DNA from: Desulfuromonas sp. DDH964
Lineage (GTDB): Bacteria; Desulfobacterota; Desulfuromonadia; Desulfuromonadales; DDH964
NCBI RefSeq assembly: GCF_001611275.1
Contig: NZ_CP015080.1
Location: 2,918,001-2,982,000, forward strand
DNA: 64,000 nt
Direction of reading: 5' to 3'
In this document: positions 34,247 to 43,174 of the stretch, in pieces
Numbering within the stretch: the stretch's first letter is position 1
Layout: the number at the start of each line of letters is the position of its first letter
The notes under the pieces: generated by a model
The model's database searches: none
Told to the model about the DNA's origin: nothing
What the model saw: only the letters and a program-made list of their open reading frames with translations
Translations under genes and position numbers: made by a program

Positions 34247-35395
34247 GTGTCTAGTTGCAAAAGTTAGCGATAGTGTTTCTCAGTTGCGACCCCTTGACCT
34301 CTCGCTTACGCCATACAAAAGGCTTGGCGTTGGGCTGATAGGCTTCTATAAAGGCCTCGATGGCCGCACGCAACTGGTCAATGCTTTGAAAACTGGCGTT
34401 CTTCAGTGCCTTACGTGAAAGAATGCCGAACCATATCTCGACTTGATTGAGCCAACTTGCAGAAGTCGGTGTAAAGTGAAACATGACGTTTGGGTGCTGC
34501 GCAAGCCATTCGTCGTTGCGTTTATGAATGCAATAATTGTCCAGGATCACGTGAATTTCTCGCTGGTCGCTGTCCGGAAGTTCTGAGAGGACCTGATCCA
34601 TGAAGGCTAGGAAATCAACCCTTCTCTTGAACTCGGTTGTCTGCGTATGCACGGCGCCTGTCGCTACGTTGAGCGCCGCAAAAAGGTTCAGGGTTCCATG
34701 CCGTTTGTAGGTGCTCTTTAGGCCCTGGACGACTTTGCCGCTACTGGTACAGACATACCCCTTGGCGCGCTCAAGCGCCTGGATGCTCGGTTTCTCATCG
34801 ACTGAGATCACCAAGGCTTTTTCGGGGGGCGCCAGGTAGAGCCCGATAATGTCAGCCGCCTTTGGTGCGAACTCTGGATCAGTGCTTACGCACCAACTTC
34901 GTTGTCGGGCAAGGCTGATATTGTGCTTGCGCAGCACTCGCCAAATGGCATCATCCGAAGCGCCAAACTGCTTGGCAAGCGCCGGGCCGTCCCAACATGC
35001 CTGGCCGGGCGGTGGCGGAAGTTCCAACGCTTTCAGAACTCGCGTTTGAAACGCCTGGTCATATTTCGGCGGTTTGCCAGAGCGCGGGCGATCATATAGC
35101 CCGGCAATACCCGCAGCGGAGAAACGGTTCCGCCATTCAATAACCGTGTTCGGGCGCACGTTAAGATCCATGGCGACCTTGCTGACGGATTCTCCGTCAA
35201 GGAGTTTGCAGATAATCCGGGCACGTTCAACAAGGCGCGCCTCCATGCTTCGACTGCTTGCCCATTCCCTGAGTGTCTGGCGGTCCTTTTCGCTGCACAG
35301 GGGTATTGGAGATTTTCTCGGCATAAGCGACTCCTTTCACGATGGTGGGGGTGAAAGAAGTCTATATTATAACGCTTAGTTTTGCAATTAAACAC
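34247..35395 (-). mobile_element. IS630-family insertion sequence
   Basis: About 1,149 bp with ends GTGTCTAGTTGCAAAAGTTA and complement of TTTTGCAATTAAACAC, flanked by duplicated TA (34245-34246 and 35396-35397), the family's target. It landed on the TA of the cyclase stop codon TAG, and the first element base G regenerates TAG. Confidence 0.92.
34251..35324 (-). CDS. IS630-family transposase
   Basis: This 357-residue transposase has an N-terminal HTH (DGESVSKVAMDLNVRPNTVIEWRNRF) and a DDE core: ALVISVDEKPSIQAL (Asp, Glu-containing), IHVILDNYCIHKR (second Asp) and SASWLNQVEIWFGIL (Glu). Ends with GSQLRNTIANFCN close to the left terminal repeat. Complete frame with GGAG near the start codon at 35324. 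Confidence 0.95.
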   Translation of the reverse strand: MPRKSPIPLCSEKDRQTLREWASSRSMEARLVERARIICKLLDGESVSKVAMDLNVRPNTVIEWRNRFSAAGIAGLYDRPRSGKPPKYDQAFQTRVLKALELPPPPGQACWDGPALAKQFGASDDAIWRVLRKHNISLARQRSWCVSTDPEFAPKAADIIGLYLAPPEKALVISVDEKPSIQALERAKGYVCTSSGKVVQGLKSTYKRHGTLNLFAALNVATGAVHTQTTEFKRRVDFLAFMDQVLSELPDSDQREIHVILDNYCIHKRNDEWLAQHPNVMFHFTPTSASWLNQVEIWFGILSRKALKNASFQSIDQLRAAIEAFIEAYQPNAKPFVWRKREVKGSQLRNTIANFCN

Positions 35396-37320
35396 TAGAA
35401 CTCCTCCCCCGTCCACATCTCCGGCACAAAGTGCAGCGCCCGGTTGCGGCCGGTCTCCTTCGCTTTGTAGAGAGCAACGTCGGCGTATTTGATCGCCTGC
35501 CAGAAGGCCTCGCTGTCACCGGGGAATTCGCTGACGCCGAGGCTGATGGTCTTCTTCAGCGGCCCGTCCGGCGTCGAGAACTTGATCGCCTCCATGTTCT
35601 GGCGGATCTTCTCGGCCACGGTCAGCGCCTCGCCGGGGTGGATGTCGACCACCAGCACCAGGAACTCCTCGCCGCCGAAGCGGATGACGATGTCCGCCTC
35701 GCGTACGCTCTTGCGGATGATCGACGCGGTCTCCTTGAGGATCTGGTCGCCGACATCATGACCGAACTTGTCGTTGACCTGCTTGAAGTAGTCGATGTCG
35801 CACATCACCAGGCCGAGGGTGCGTTTGCGCCGCTGCAGACCAGCGATGATCGGCCCGGCGTGGTCCTGCAGGAAGCGCCGGTTGTAGAGCCCGGTCATCG
35901 GGTCCTTGAGCGCCGAGTCGCGCAGGGTATTCATCAGCCGCTTCGCCTCGATCACCGACAGCGCCTGGTTGACGTAGGTCTCCGCTTTGAAGATGCGGGC
36001 GTGGACATCGTGGGCATCGACCTTGCCAGTGCTGTCCGGGCGGAAAAGAAACTGCACCACGCCGCCGGTGCGGCCGCCGATGATCATCGGGATACAGACG
36101 TGTTCGAGGCCGGTCTCCTGCTTGAACATCTTGCAGACCCCCGGGTAGTTGAGGGAGGAGATCGAATGGCCGGTCTTGCGCGCCCGACAGAGCTCGCAGT
36201 TGGCGAGGATATCAGGGTTGCAGGCGAGATCCTTGTTGGCGACGATCGCCGGATAGACCGGCTGCATCTCGCGGTGATTGTCTTTGACCTCGTAAATGAC
36301 GAACTCCTCGATCCCGCACTCCTTGCCGAAGGCGTCCCCGAGGCGCGAGTAGACGTCTTCCAGGGTCGAGTCCTCCTCGATCACCTTCTTGAACATGGTC
36401 ATGCCGTAGACCGTCTCCATCAGCTCGTTGAATTCGGAGGAGAGCTGGCCGATCTCGTCCCGTGAGCTGATCTTGATCTTATTGGTCAGGTCGACGTCAC
36501 CGGTGCCGAGACTGTGAATCTGGTCGATGATCGAGCGGATCGGCCGGGCGAATGCCCCGGCGATCCAGACGGTGAAGAGGGCGAGCAGCAGCACGGCGAT
36601 GCCGAGAACACCGGCAATGACCAGCGAGGTCTGGCGGATAGTCTGGCCGATGGTGCGGGCGTAACCGGAATAGAGATCCGAAAGCTGGGCGGAATAGTCG
36701 ACGGCGAGGTTGTTGGCGGCGTAGAGCTCTTCCTGCAGCTGGTCGTGGGTCTTGGCCAGGGTCTCGGGAACGCCGCTCCCCTTTTTCAGCAGTTCGAGCT
36801 TGGAGGAGAAGAATGCCTGGTTTGCCTCGTCGATGGCACCGAGCTGGCTGGTCAACTGCTTGAGGAATTCGACTCCGGCCGGATCGTTGCGAACCGAGCT
36901 GGTGCGGACCGTTTCCAGCAGCTTGCCGGTATCGTGGGAATAGTCGTTGACCTCGCCCCCCAGGGCGAGGGCGGAGATGAAGCTGCGGATATCGAGGAGG
37001 CGCTTGTGGGAGAGATCGGCGGCGCGGACCGCCGCTTCGACGTCACGGGCCTTGAGGGCGCCGGAGGCATCGATGGAGAGGGCCTGCAGATTGCGAATGA
37101 TCTTCTGCACCACCCGGTCCTGGGGAATCACTTCGTTGATGACCCGGTTATAGCTGCCGTTGATGCTGTACATGGCAACAAAAGACAGCACCGCCATCGC
37201 CAGGAACCAGAAGAGAACTCCGACCGAGTAGAGGGTGAATTTTTTCCGGATCGGCAGGTCGACGAAGGTGATGAAGCGGATAAACCGCTTCACGGGGTGG
37301 AGAACCCGTAAATCGAGCAT
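35395..37320 (-). CDS. Membrane-bound diguanylate cyclase (HAMP-GAF-like-GGDEF)
   Basis: This 641-residue protein makes c-di-GMP from two GTP. Order: a transmembrane helix at ~28-50, a periplasmic helical sensor to ~215, a second transmembrane helix at ~222-245, HAMP ~245-300, a GAF-like domain ~320-460, and GGDEF ~480-635. The GAF-like domain carries a Cys set (CNPDILANCELCRARKTG, then VCKMF, HVCIP) that could bind metal or heme. The active site is GGEEF, with the RxxD inhibitory site (READ) five residues before it and the canonical NDKFGHDVGD. IS630 sits in its TAG stop without altering the protein. Confidence 0.92.
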   Translation of the reverse strand: MLDLRVLHPVKRFIRFITFVDLPIRKKFTLYSVGVLFWFLAMAVLSFVAMYSINGSYNRVINEVIPQDRVVQKIIRNLQALSIDASGALKARDVEAAVRAADLSHKRLLDIRSFISALALGGEVNDYSHDTGKLLETVRTSSVRNDPAGVEFLKQLTSQLGAIDEANQAFFSSKLELLKKGSGVPETLAKTHDQLQEELYAANNLAVDYSAQLSDLYSGYARTIGQTIRQTSLVIAGVLGIAVLLLALFTVWIAGAFARPIRSIIDQIHSLGTGDVDLTNKIKISSRDEIGQLSSEFNELMETVYGMTMFKKVIEEDSTLEDVYSRLGDAFGKECGIEEFVIYEVKDNHREMQPVYPAIVANKDLACNPDILANCELCRARKTGHSISSLNYPGVCKMFKQETGLEHVCIPMIIGGRTGGVVQFLFRPDSTGKVDAHDVHARIFKAETYVNQALSVIEAKRLMNTLRDSALKDPMTGLYNRRFLQDHAGPIIAGLQRRKRTLGLVMCDIDYFKQVNDKFGHDVGDQILKETASIIRKSVREADIVIRFGGEEFLVLVVDIHPGEALTVAEKIRQNMEAIKFSTPDGPLKKTISLGVSEFPGDSEAFWQAIKYADVALYKAKETGRNRALHFVPEMWTGEEF

Positions 37321-37540
37321 GAGAAACCCCTTTCGGCTGACGTTCTGTCGAAAAGGATTAGCAATTGTCGTGCCCTGCTCGTCGCGAGGGTCGCGTGTTC
37401 TCGAGTGTCTTTAATTTCCCGGGGGGAAACTTGCCGGCGGACCCAGCGATTCCGGGAGCGCGCCCGACCGGGGGACGTGATTCCGGCAAAAGGCCGGTCC
37501 AGGAGGAGAATGTGGTCTTTTGGATTCCTGTTCCAAAGCA

Positions 37541-37571
37541 CGATCGCCCCGGCAGGTGGCCGGGGCGATCG
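37541..37571 (-). terminator. Hairpin downstream of tpx
   Basis: CGATCGCCCCGGC with its complement makes a 13-bp GC-rich stem 26 bp beyond the tpx stop. No strong T tract follows on the minus strand, so it may be a weak terminator or 3'-end stabiliser. Confidence 0.55.
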
Positions 37572-37596
37572 CTTCGCAACAGGTAGCCGGAGGTAC

Positions 37597-38115
37597 CTAG
37601 ATGAGGGCACGGGTGGCGGCAAGCGCGGCCTGATAATCGGGTTCGGCAGTGACTTCCTTGACGATCTCCCGGTAGGCAAGCTTGCCGTCTTTGCCGATCA
37701 CGAAAACAGCCCGGGCGAGAAGTTTAAGCTCCTTGATCAGAACTCCGAAGTTGAGGCCAAAGGAGCGGTCCTGGTAATCGGAGAGGGTCTGGACCTTCTC
37801 GATCCCGGCATTGCCGCACCAGCGTTTCTGGGCGAAGGGGAGATCGAGGCTGACGGTGTAGACAACGACCGACCCCGGAAGTTTGGCCGCCTCCTCGTTG
37901 AACTTGCGGGTCATGGTGTCGCAAACCGGCGTGTCGAGGGACGGCACGACGGTGATCAGCTGCACCTTCCCCTTGGCGCTGTCGCGGGTGACCGGTTGCA
38001 GCCCGTTGTCCACCACCCGGAAATCGGGGGCGGCGTCGCCGACCTTGACATCGGGGCCGAGCAAGGTCATGGGGTTGCCTTTGAAGGTGATGACACCGGT
38101 ACGTTCCTGGCTCAT
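37597..38115 (-). CDS. tpx: Thiol peroxidase (2-Cys peroxiredoxin, Tpx)
   Basis: This 172-residue peroxiredoxin reduces hydroperoxides using thioredoxin-type donors. The peroxidatic Cys lies in PSLDTPVCDTMTRKFNEEA and the resolving Cys in FAQKRWCGNAG, the spacing of atypical 2-Cys Tpx. The VGDAAPDFRVVDNGLQPVT strand and the Tpx-specific FKGNPMTLLG start are present. AGGAGGAT (38122-38129 region) precedes ATG 38115. Single-gene unit, likely an oxygen-stress defence in an anaerobe. Confidence 0.95.
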   Translation of the reverse strand: MSQERTGVITFKGNPMTLLGPDVKVGDAAPDFRVVDNGLQPVTRDSAKGKVQLITVVPSLDTPVCDTMTRKFNEEAAKLPGSVVVYTVSLDLPFAQKRWCGNAGIEKVQTLSDYQDRSFGLNFGVLIKELKLLARAVFVIGKDGKLAYREIVKEVTAEPDYQAALAATRALI

Positions 38116-38184
38116 GGGTAAATCCTCCTGGGATAGATTCGTGAAACGGTCATAATTTTACCTTGATACCTCGACCTGTCAACA

Positions 38185-40962
38185 CTACCAGGATTCGTTG
38201 GAGTGGGTAAATCCGTGGCAGGTGAAATTGTTGCAGGTCCCCGTCCTCGATATCGCCCCCGGCGTGTAGGTCCCGGTCCCCGGAAGCTTGATGGTCAGCT
38301 TCGCTTCGGTCATGGCGGTCGTCGCCAGATCATTGAAGTGGATGCCAGCCGAGTTGGTCAGCTTGGTCGGGTCGTGACACTCGGTGCAAAGGGCAAAATT
38401 GGTATGGCTGGTGTTCCGGTTATGCCGTCCAGAGTCATAGCTGTTGTACTGGCTGGTGCCGGAGGCGTGGCAGCTGAGACAAAGGGCATTGCCGGTCAGG
38501 GTGGCGAGGCTCCCCGTCGCCCAGTCGAGGGTCGTCTTGCCGCCGTGGCAGCTGACGTTGCTGCAGGTGCCGGTCGAGGGATCGGTCCCATTGGGTGTGA
38601 AGACGGGACTGCCGCCGGTCTGCGCCATGTAGCCCCCGGCAACGGCCGGAATCGCCACATCGGCCGGTTCCATCATATCAAAATGTGCCAGGGTCCCGTA
38701 ACCGACACCATTATGGCAGACAGCGCAGCTGCCGGTGACACCGGTCAAGGCATTGTGCGACGTGTGCGCGCCGGCCCGGTTGGGGCGAACGTTCCCGGCC
38801 ACACCGGCGCTGGAAGGGGGCGTCGCGTGGCAGGAAACACAGCCGCTCGAGTTGACCACCGGGTCGGCAACATGGCAGACCCCGGCGGAACAGGAGGGAC
38901 CGGTTCCCGCCGGCAGCCCTTCGAGGTTCGCTCCGTGGCAGAGGGCGCAGGCAGTCGAATAGAGCGCGTTGGGCACGTTGCGGTGGGTATAACTGCCATC
39001 GTACCAGTCGACGCTTTCATTCGGCGGCGACATGATAGAAGAGACCGAGGGATGGGCCGTGCCGGTGTTGTGACAACCCTCGCAACCGTTGCCGCCCTGG
39101 CTGAAGATACCGATATTGAATTGCGGATTGCTGCCGGCGCCGCCGGCCTCTCCGTGGCAGGGCTGACAGTCGAGCATGCCATTGGGGAAGATGGAAGAGT
39201 TAAGGCCCTTGGCGTCCGGACCGTGGTTGCTTCCCAGCAGGTAACTGCCGTCAAGGGCATGGGGAGCGCCGCCGGTGGCACTCCAGGAGCGGGTGCTACC
39301 GCTATGGCAGCCGGCGATATTGGTGGTGCAGGTTGGCGGCGTCACCGTGGTGTCGTAACCGAGGCCGGCAACCAGGGTTGCCGCCGGGGTCCCCTCGAAG
39401 GCCGCGGTGTCGAGGTTAGCGAAATGGTCAACGGCCAGGGCCGTGGCGTCGTGGCAGGCGCTGCAGGTCGGGCTGTAGCCGGCGGTGTCCGCCCGGCCGC
39501 CGGTACCGGCATGGGTAATATGGCGACCGGAGTAATAGCTGTTGTTCTCCGGCGCCTGTGCCGCCGTCCCCTGCTCGTGGCAGGAGGTGCAATCCTGATC
39601 GACAATCAGAGAACCGGTCAGCCAGTCGGGGCTGGTCTGTCCGCCGTGGCAGCTGACGTTGGTACAGCTGCCGGTGGCCGGGTTGGCGCCGTCCGGCGTG
39701 AAAGCGGCCGCACCGGCTTTGGCACTGTAGGTTGCCACGAAGGCGACATTGGCGGGGGCAGTGGCGTCGTAGTGACTGAGAGTATCACTCCCGGCGCCAT
39801 TATGACAGGCCGAGCAGTTGCCGGTTGCGGTGGTCAGCGCATCGTGGGCGAGGTGGCCGCCGGCCCGGTTGGGGCGGGCATTGCCGGCCGGGGCCAACCC
39901 GTCGGGGGGCGTATTGTGACAGGAGTCACAGCTGCCGGAGACGTTATTGGGCGCCGTGGCCGTGTGGCAACTGCCACAGTCGGGCTGGATCAGACCGCCG
40001 CTCTGGGCATGGCAGGCACTGCAATCGGGGGTTCCGGCAATGCTCGCCTGGACATGGCTGCTGGCAACCGTACCGCTTGGCAGCAACCAGCTCGGGCTGA
40101 GCGAATGGGTAGCGCCCGGGCCGCCAGAACCATGGCAACCGGTGGTGAGGCCGTTGGCGTTGGTGTGATTGGCGTCAAAACAGCTCGGCGCCGCCGCGAT
40201 CGGGCCAATCCCGGGAGCGGTGGTGCTGTGGCAGAGCTGGCACCCCGGGGTATTCAGCCCCCGGTGGGAGGAGGCATAGTTATTGTCCTGGGCGTCGTTG
40301 CCGGCGCCGGCGTCATTGCCTCCCTGCCAGTTGGTCGGGTGGGCCTGGGCAGCGCTATGACAGCCAGAGCAGTTGCCGGACGGATTGTTGAGAATCAGCG
40401 CATCGGCGACGAAGCCGCCGTCAAAGATATTGTCAGGCCGGCCGTGGCAGTTGCGGCAATAGAGCTGCTTGCTCTTGGCCAGGGGGCCGTGGTTGGCCGG
40501 GTCGGTAAAGGGAGCGACGTGATTGCCCGGTGCCGGCGGATCGACTCCCGGGTGGCAGGCAACGCTGCCGAGAGTGGCGCGCAGGCAGCTCGGCCCGCCA
40601 GCGCCCCCCTGCAGGGTCGCACCATGGCAGGCCGCCGCAGCGCAGCCGGTCCAGCTGTAGCTGTCGGCAAATCCCTGATGGTCGGTCACCACGTTAGTCC
40701 ACGCGAGTGGATGCAGGGCAAAGGGCGGTCCGGCAAGGTGACAGTCGTAACAGGAGATCCCGATCCTCCCCCCCTGAAAGTCCAGGCCGTGGCAGAGGGT
40801 ACAGGAGGCAAGGTCCGTCTTTGCCTCGGCACCATGAAGGGCCGCCCAGTTCTGGGGGTGGACCGGGCCGGGCCGGGGCCCATCGGAATTGCCGCTGGAG
40901 CAACCCCCCAGCAGTGCAAGCAACAGCAGCAGGGGGAACAGACGGAATCGGGTGTTCAGCAT
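38185..40962 (-). CDS. Very large multiheme c-type cytochrome lipoprotein (CxxCH plus CxxxxCH)
   Basis: This 925-residue protein starts with a lipoprotein signal (LLLLALLGGCSSGN, lipidated Cys at ~21), so it should be anchored in the outer membrane, probably on the outside. I count 18 canonical CxxCH sites and 5 CxxxxCH sites (CAAAACH, CTNVSCH, CSAGVCH, CSNVSCH, CNNFTCH); the C4/C2 pairing is the Geobacter CxxxxCH...CXXCH family. Two long internal repeats can be seen around PPDGLAPAGNARPNRAG and PPSSAGVAGNVRPNRAG. AAGGAG precedes ATG 40962. It is last in a three-gene set with a small cytochrome and a porin, suggesting extracellular electron transfer. Confidence 0.93.
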   Translation of the reverse strand: MLNTRFRLFPLLLLLALLGGCSSGNSDGPRPGPVHPQNWAALHGAEAKTDLASCTLCHGLDFQGGRIGISCYDCHLAGPPFALHPLAWTNVVTDHQGFADSYSWTGCAAAACHGATLQGGAGGPSCLRATLGSVACHPGVDPPAPGNHVAPFTDPANHGPLAKSKQLYCRNCHGRPDNIFDGGFVADALILNNPSGNCSGCHSAAQAHPTNWQGGNDAGAGNDAQDNNYASSHRGLNTPGCQLCHSTTAPGIGPIAAAPSCFDANHTNANGLTTGCHGSGGPGATHSLSPSWLLPSGTVASSHVQASIAGTPDCSACHAQSGGLIQPDCGSCHTATAPNNVSGSCDSCHNTPPDGLAPAGNARPNRAGGHLAHDALTTATGNCSACHNGAGSDTLSHYDATAPANVAFVATYSAKAGAAAFTPDGANPATGSCTNVSCHGGQTSPDWLTGSLIVDQDCTSCHEQGTAAQAPENNSYYSGRHITHAGTGGRADTAGYSPTCSACHDATALAVDHFANLDTAAFEGTPAATLVAGLGYDTTVTPPTCTTNIAGCHSGSTRSWSATGGAPHALDGSYLLGSNHGPDAKGLNSSIFPNGMLDCQPCHGEAGGAGSNPQFNIGIFSQGGNGCEGCHNTGTAHPSVSSIMSPPNESVDWYDGSYTHRNVPNALYSTACALCHGANLEGLPAGTGPSCSAGVCHVADPVVNSSGCVSCHATPPSSAGVAGNVRPNRAGAHTSHNALTGVTGSCAVCHNGVGYGTLAHFDMMEPADVAIPAVAGGYMAQTGGSPVFTPNGTDPSTGTCSNVSCHGGKTTLDWATGSLATLTGNALCLSCHASGTSQYNSYDSGRHNRNTSHTNFALCTECHDPTKLTNSAGIHFNDLATTAMTEAKLTIKLPGTGTYTPGAISRTGTCNNFTCHGFTHSNESW

Positions 40963-40980
40963 ACGCGTCTCCTTGCTCGA

Positions 40981-41454
40981 TCAGCCGTGACAGGGGGCAC
41001 AGGTACGGGCCGCCTTGGGGTTGCCGTGACAGCGGTAGCAGGAGGTCGGGTCGAGCCGGCCGTCCATCTTGTGCCGGGTCAGGTAATCGCCCCGGTGCGG
41101 CATGCGCCGGTAGGTATCGCTCTGGTCCTTGACAGAAGGTTTCAGCTCGATGCCAGTGGCATGGCAACTGTTGCAAAAACTCTGCTGGTGACACATGGCA
41201 CAGACCTGGGCGCTGCGACCGGCCACACTGCGATGGCTTTCGGTAAAGAAGGTCGTGTGATTGAAATCGACGTAGGCGACATGGTCATCGCGCGAATCGT
41301 GGCAATCGGTGCACATCGGCCGGTTGCTGCCGAGCTCCGCCTCCGGTGGGTGCTGGGTGGGGAAGACATACCCCCGCTCCAGCCCGGCGCAAGCATAGAG
41401 AAGGGTGAGAGGGAGAATCAAGACGGCGAGGACAAAGAAGAGTCGCTTAGGCAT
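40981..41454 (-). CDS. Pentaheme c-type cytochrome lipoprotein
   Basis: This 157-residue protein has a lipoprotein signal (LPLTLLYACAGLER) and five CxxCH motifs (CTDCH, CAMCH, CNSCH, CYRCH, CAPCH), plus scattered His residues for distal ligands (HRSVAG, HRGDYLTRHK). AGGAG precedes ATG 41454. Its position between the porin and the large cytochrome suggests a periplasm-side heme wire that hands electrons through the barrel, by analogy with OmaB/MtrA-like proteins, though it is smaller than those. Confidence 0.92.
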   Translation of the reverse strand: MPKRLFFVLAVLILPLTLLYACAGLERGYVFPTQHPPEAELGSNRPMCTDCHDSRDDHVAYVDFNHTTFFTESHRSVAGRSAQVCAMCHQQSFCNSCHATGIELKPSVKDQSDTYRRMPHRGDYLTRHKMDGRLDPTSCYRCHGNPKAARTCAPCHG

Positions 41455-41492
41455 ATATCTGCTCCTGAAGGAAGTCGAGGTACCTTGTCCGC

Positions 41493-42785
41493 TTAGCGGC
41501 CGAATCGGTAACTGGCCACCAGCATCCCTCGCCAGTCGCTGTCGAAGTTGGGATCGGAACTGTAATCAGCGGAGAGTTTCAGCTCCAGGTGGTCATCGAG
41601 AAAACGGTGACCGGCGCCGAGGGAGGCGAAGAAAGAGCCGTCCTGGCCGTAGACCGGCTTGTCGTAGGAGGCATAGAGGAGATCGCCGCTGACAAAGGTG
41701 TGCGGCAGATCGATTGGCTTGTCCCAGTAGAAAAAGAGCCTGCCGAGCAGATAGTTGTTGCTGGCGGCATCCCCCTGGCTGGTGCCGATTTCCCCCCCCG
41801 CCTGGGTCAGCTCCGCGCCATGCCAGGTGAGGATGGCCGCGTAATAGGCGGCCGAATCGTTGTTGACATCGTAGTTGAAGAACTTGACCTTGGCGCCGAC
41901 CTCCCAGCTGCCGAGCCCGGTCCAGAGGAGGTCGGTGCCGTAGGCGGTGAGCGCCTCGTTACCCTGGCTCAGGATATAGAAGGGGTTGGGGGTCTCTTCC
42001 CCGGCGGCAAAATAATCACGATAATTGTAACTCTCGAAAAAGGGGCGGAAGTGAAAATCGCCCAGCGAAAAACGCACCTCGTAGAAGTTTTCCCCCCAGC
42101 CATCGCTCTCCAGGTTGTAGCTGGACTTGCCGGAGAGGCTGATACCGGCAGGGAGCGCAAGGGCCAGATCGATCCCGACCTGCTGATCCTCGGTGACGCT
42201 GTCATTGGCAACCTGCTGGTAGGAAACGCCGACTTCGTAGCGGGTGCCGAAGTGATGGGCGAGCCGACCACCGTAGATGCTGTCCCCGCTACGGCCGGCG
42301 GCCGTATCGAGAGCGACCGGCAGCCCGCCGTAGGCGGAGAGCGTAAAATAGGGACCGAGATCGGTCCGCAGGGAGAGCCCGTCAATACTGTCGTTCGCCA
42401 AGCCGGCGATCACGTACTGGCGGCCAAGGCGTAGGTTGAAATTGCTGAACGGCCGGGTGTATTCGAGGTAACCGTAGAGGAGTTCGCCACTCGGATCATC
42501 ACTGTAATAATCGCCGTTGCCGAGATCGGCCCGCCCCCAGCCGTAAAGGTGGAGCGAAAGCCCGCGGGCGTTGAGATTGCCGGCATCCGCCTGCAGGTAT
42601 TCGTAAATCGGCAGCACCGCGGCATCCCTGGTCGTCAGCGTATCCCGCTGCATGAATCGGAACAGGGTCTCCGATTGCAGCGAAATTTCTGCCGCCCCGA
42701 CCCATCCCGGCCCGAGGAGCAGCAGACAACCGACAATGAAGATTACCCGTGAACGGCGTAGCACTGTCCTGCATGCGTTATCCAT
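41493..42785 (-). CDS. Outer-membrane beta-barrel protein of a porin-cytochrome set
   Basis: I start at ATG 42785, which has AAGGAGGAG just upstream; an in-frame ATG 36 bases earlier lacks one. The 430-residue protein has a signal peptide (VIFIVGCLLLLGPGWVGAAE) and alternating aromatic beta strands throughout (LYGYLEYTRPFSNFNLRLGRQ, FFESYNYRDYF), ending in the outer-membrane signature VASYRFGR. No heme motifs. First gene of the minus-strand unit porin-pentaheme-large cytochrome, so it most likely forms the transmembrane sheath of an electron conduit. Confidence 0.88.
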   Translation of the reverse strand: MDNACRTVLRRSRVIFIVGCLLLLGPGWVGAAEISLQSETLFRFMQRDTLTTRDAAVLPIYEYLQADAGNLNARGLSLHLYGWGRADLGNGDYYSDDPSGELLYGYLEYTRPFSNFNLRLGRQYVIAGLANDSIDGLSLRTDLGPYFTLSAYGGLPVALDTAAGRSGDSIYGGRLAHHFGTRYEVGVSYQQVANDSVTEDQQVGIDLALALPAGISLSGKSSYNLESDGWGENFYEVRFSLGDFHFRPFFESYNYRDYFAAGEETPNPFYILSQGNEALTAYGTDLLWTGLGSWEVGAKVKFFNYDVNNDSAAYYAAILTWHGAELTQAGGEIGTSQGDAASNNYLLGRLFFYWDKPIDLPHTFVSGDLLYASYDKPVYGQDGSFFASLGAGHRFLDDHLELKLSADYSSDPNFDSDWRGMLVASYRFGR

Positions 42786-43174
42786 GTCTCCTCCTTGGCG
42801 GTACCTGTTAAAAAACGACACCGGCAGTAGTCCAGCACTTCCGGCGCGTCCTTCGTATATACCAGAGACGGACTTTAATACAACTTTATATAACCGAATT
42901 GGTCATTTTTCTGGAACGGAATTTCAATCGAGCGGCGGTAGAGTCTTCAGGTCTTTCGGGAGGTTCTCTGATTACAACGGGTTACCCTGCGGGCGGGAGT
43001 ACCGAACTCCCCAGGGTCCACTACACAATACCCCCTTTACCCTCTGGCGAAGAGGGGAATAAATCGATCTGTTCAATTATCAAACAGGAGTTGTTACTGG
43101 CAACAGGGTGATAAGCGCAACATCTGCTGCGAACCAGCACAGGGGCTGGCTGTGTGGATAGGCGCCGGCCTCCG
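42786..43174. other. Leader region of the porin-cytochrome unit, with a strong hairpin
   Basis: No gene is seen in this ~390-bp gap. A two-part stem lies at 42984-43017: ACCCTG/CAGGGT outside and GGGAGT/ACTCCC inside, with one 5-nt bulge. An AT-rich block (TTATATAAAG on the minus strand, near 42884-42893) could hold the promoter. No recognisable GEMM riboswitch. Confidence 0.45.

Noticed and set aside
38203..41496. 1,097-codon open frame opposite the cytochrome genes
   Set aside because: It is antisense to three well-supported heme and porin genes; its Gly/Val/Arg-rich product follows from GC-rich codon use, with no domain or ribosome site.
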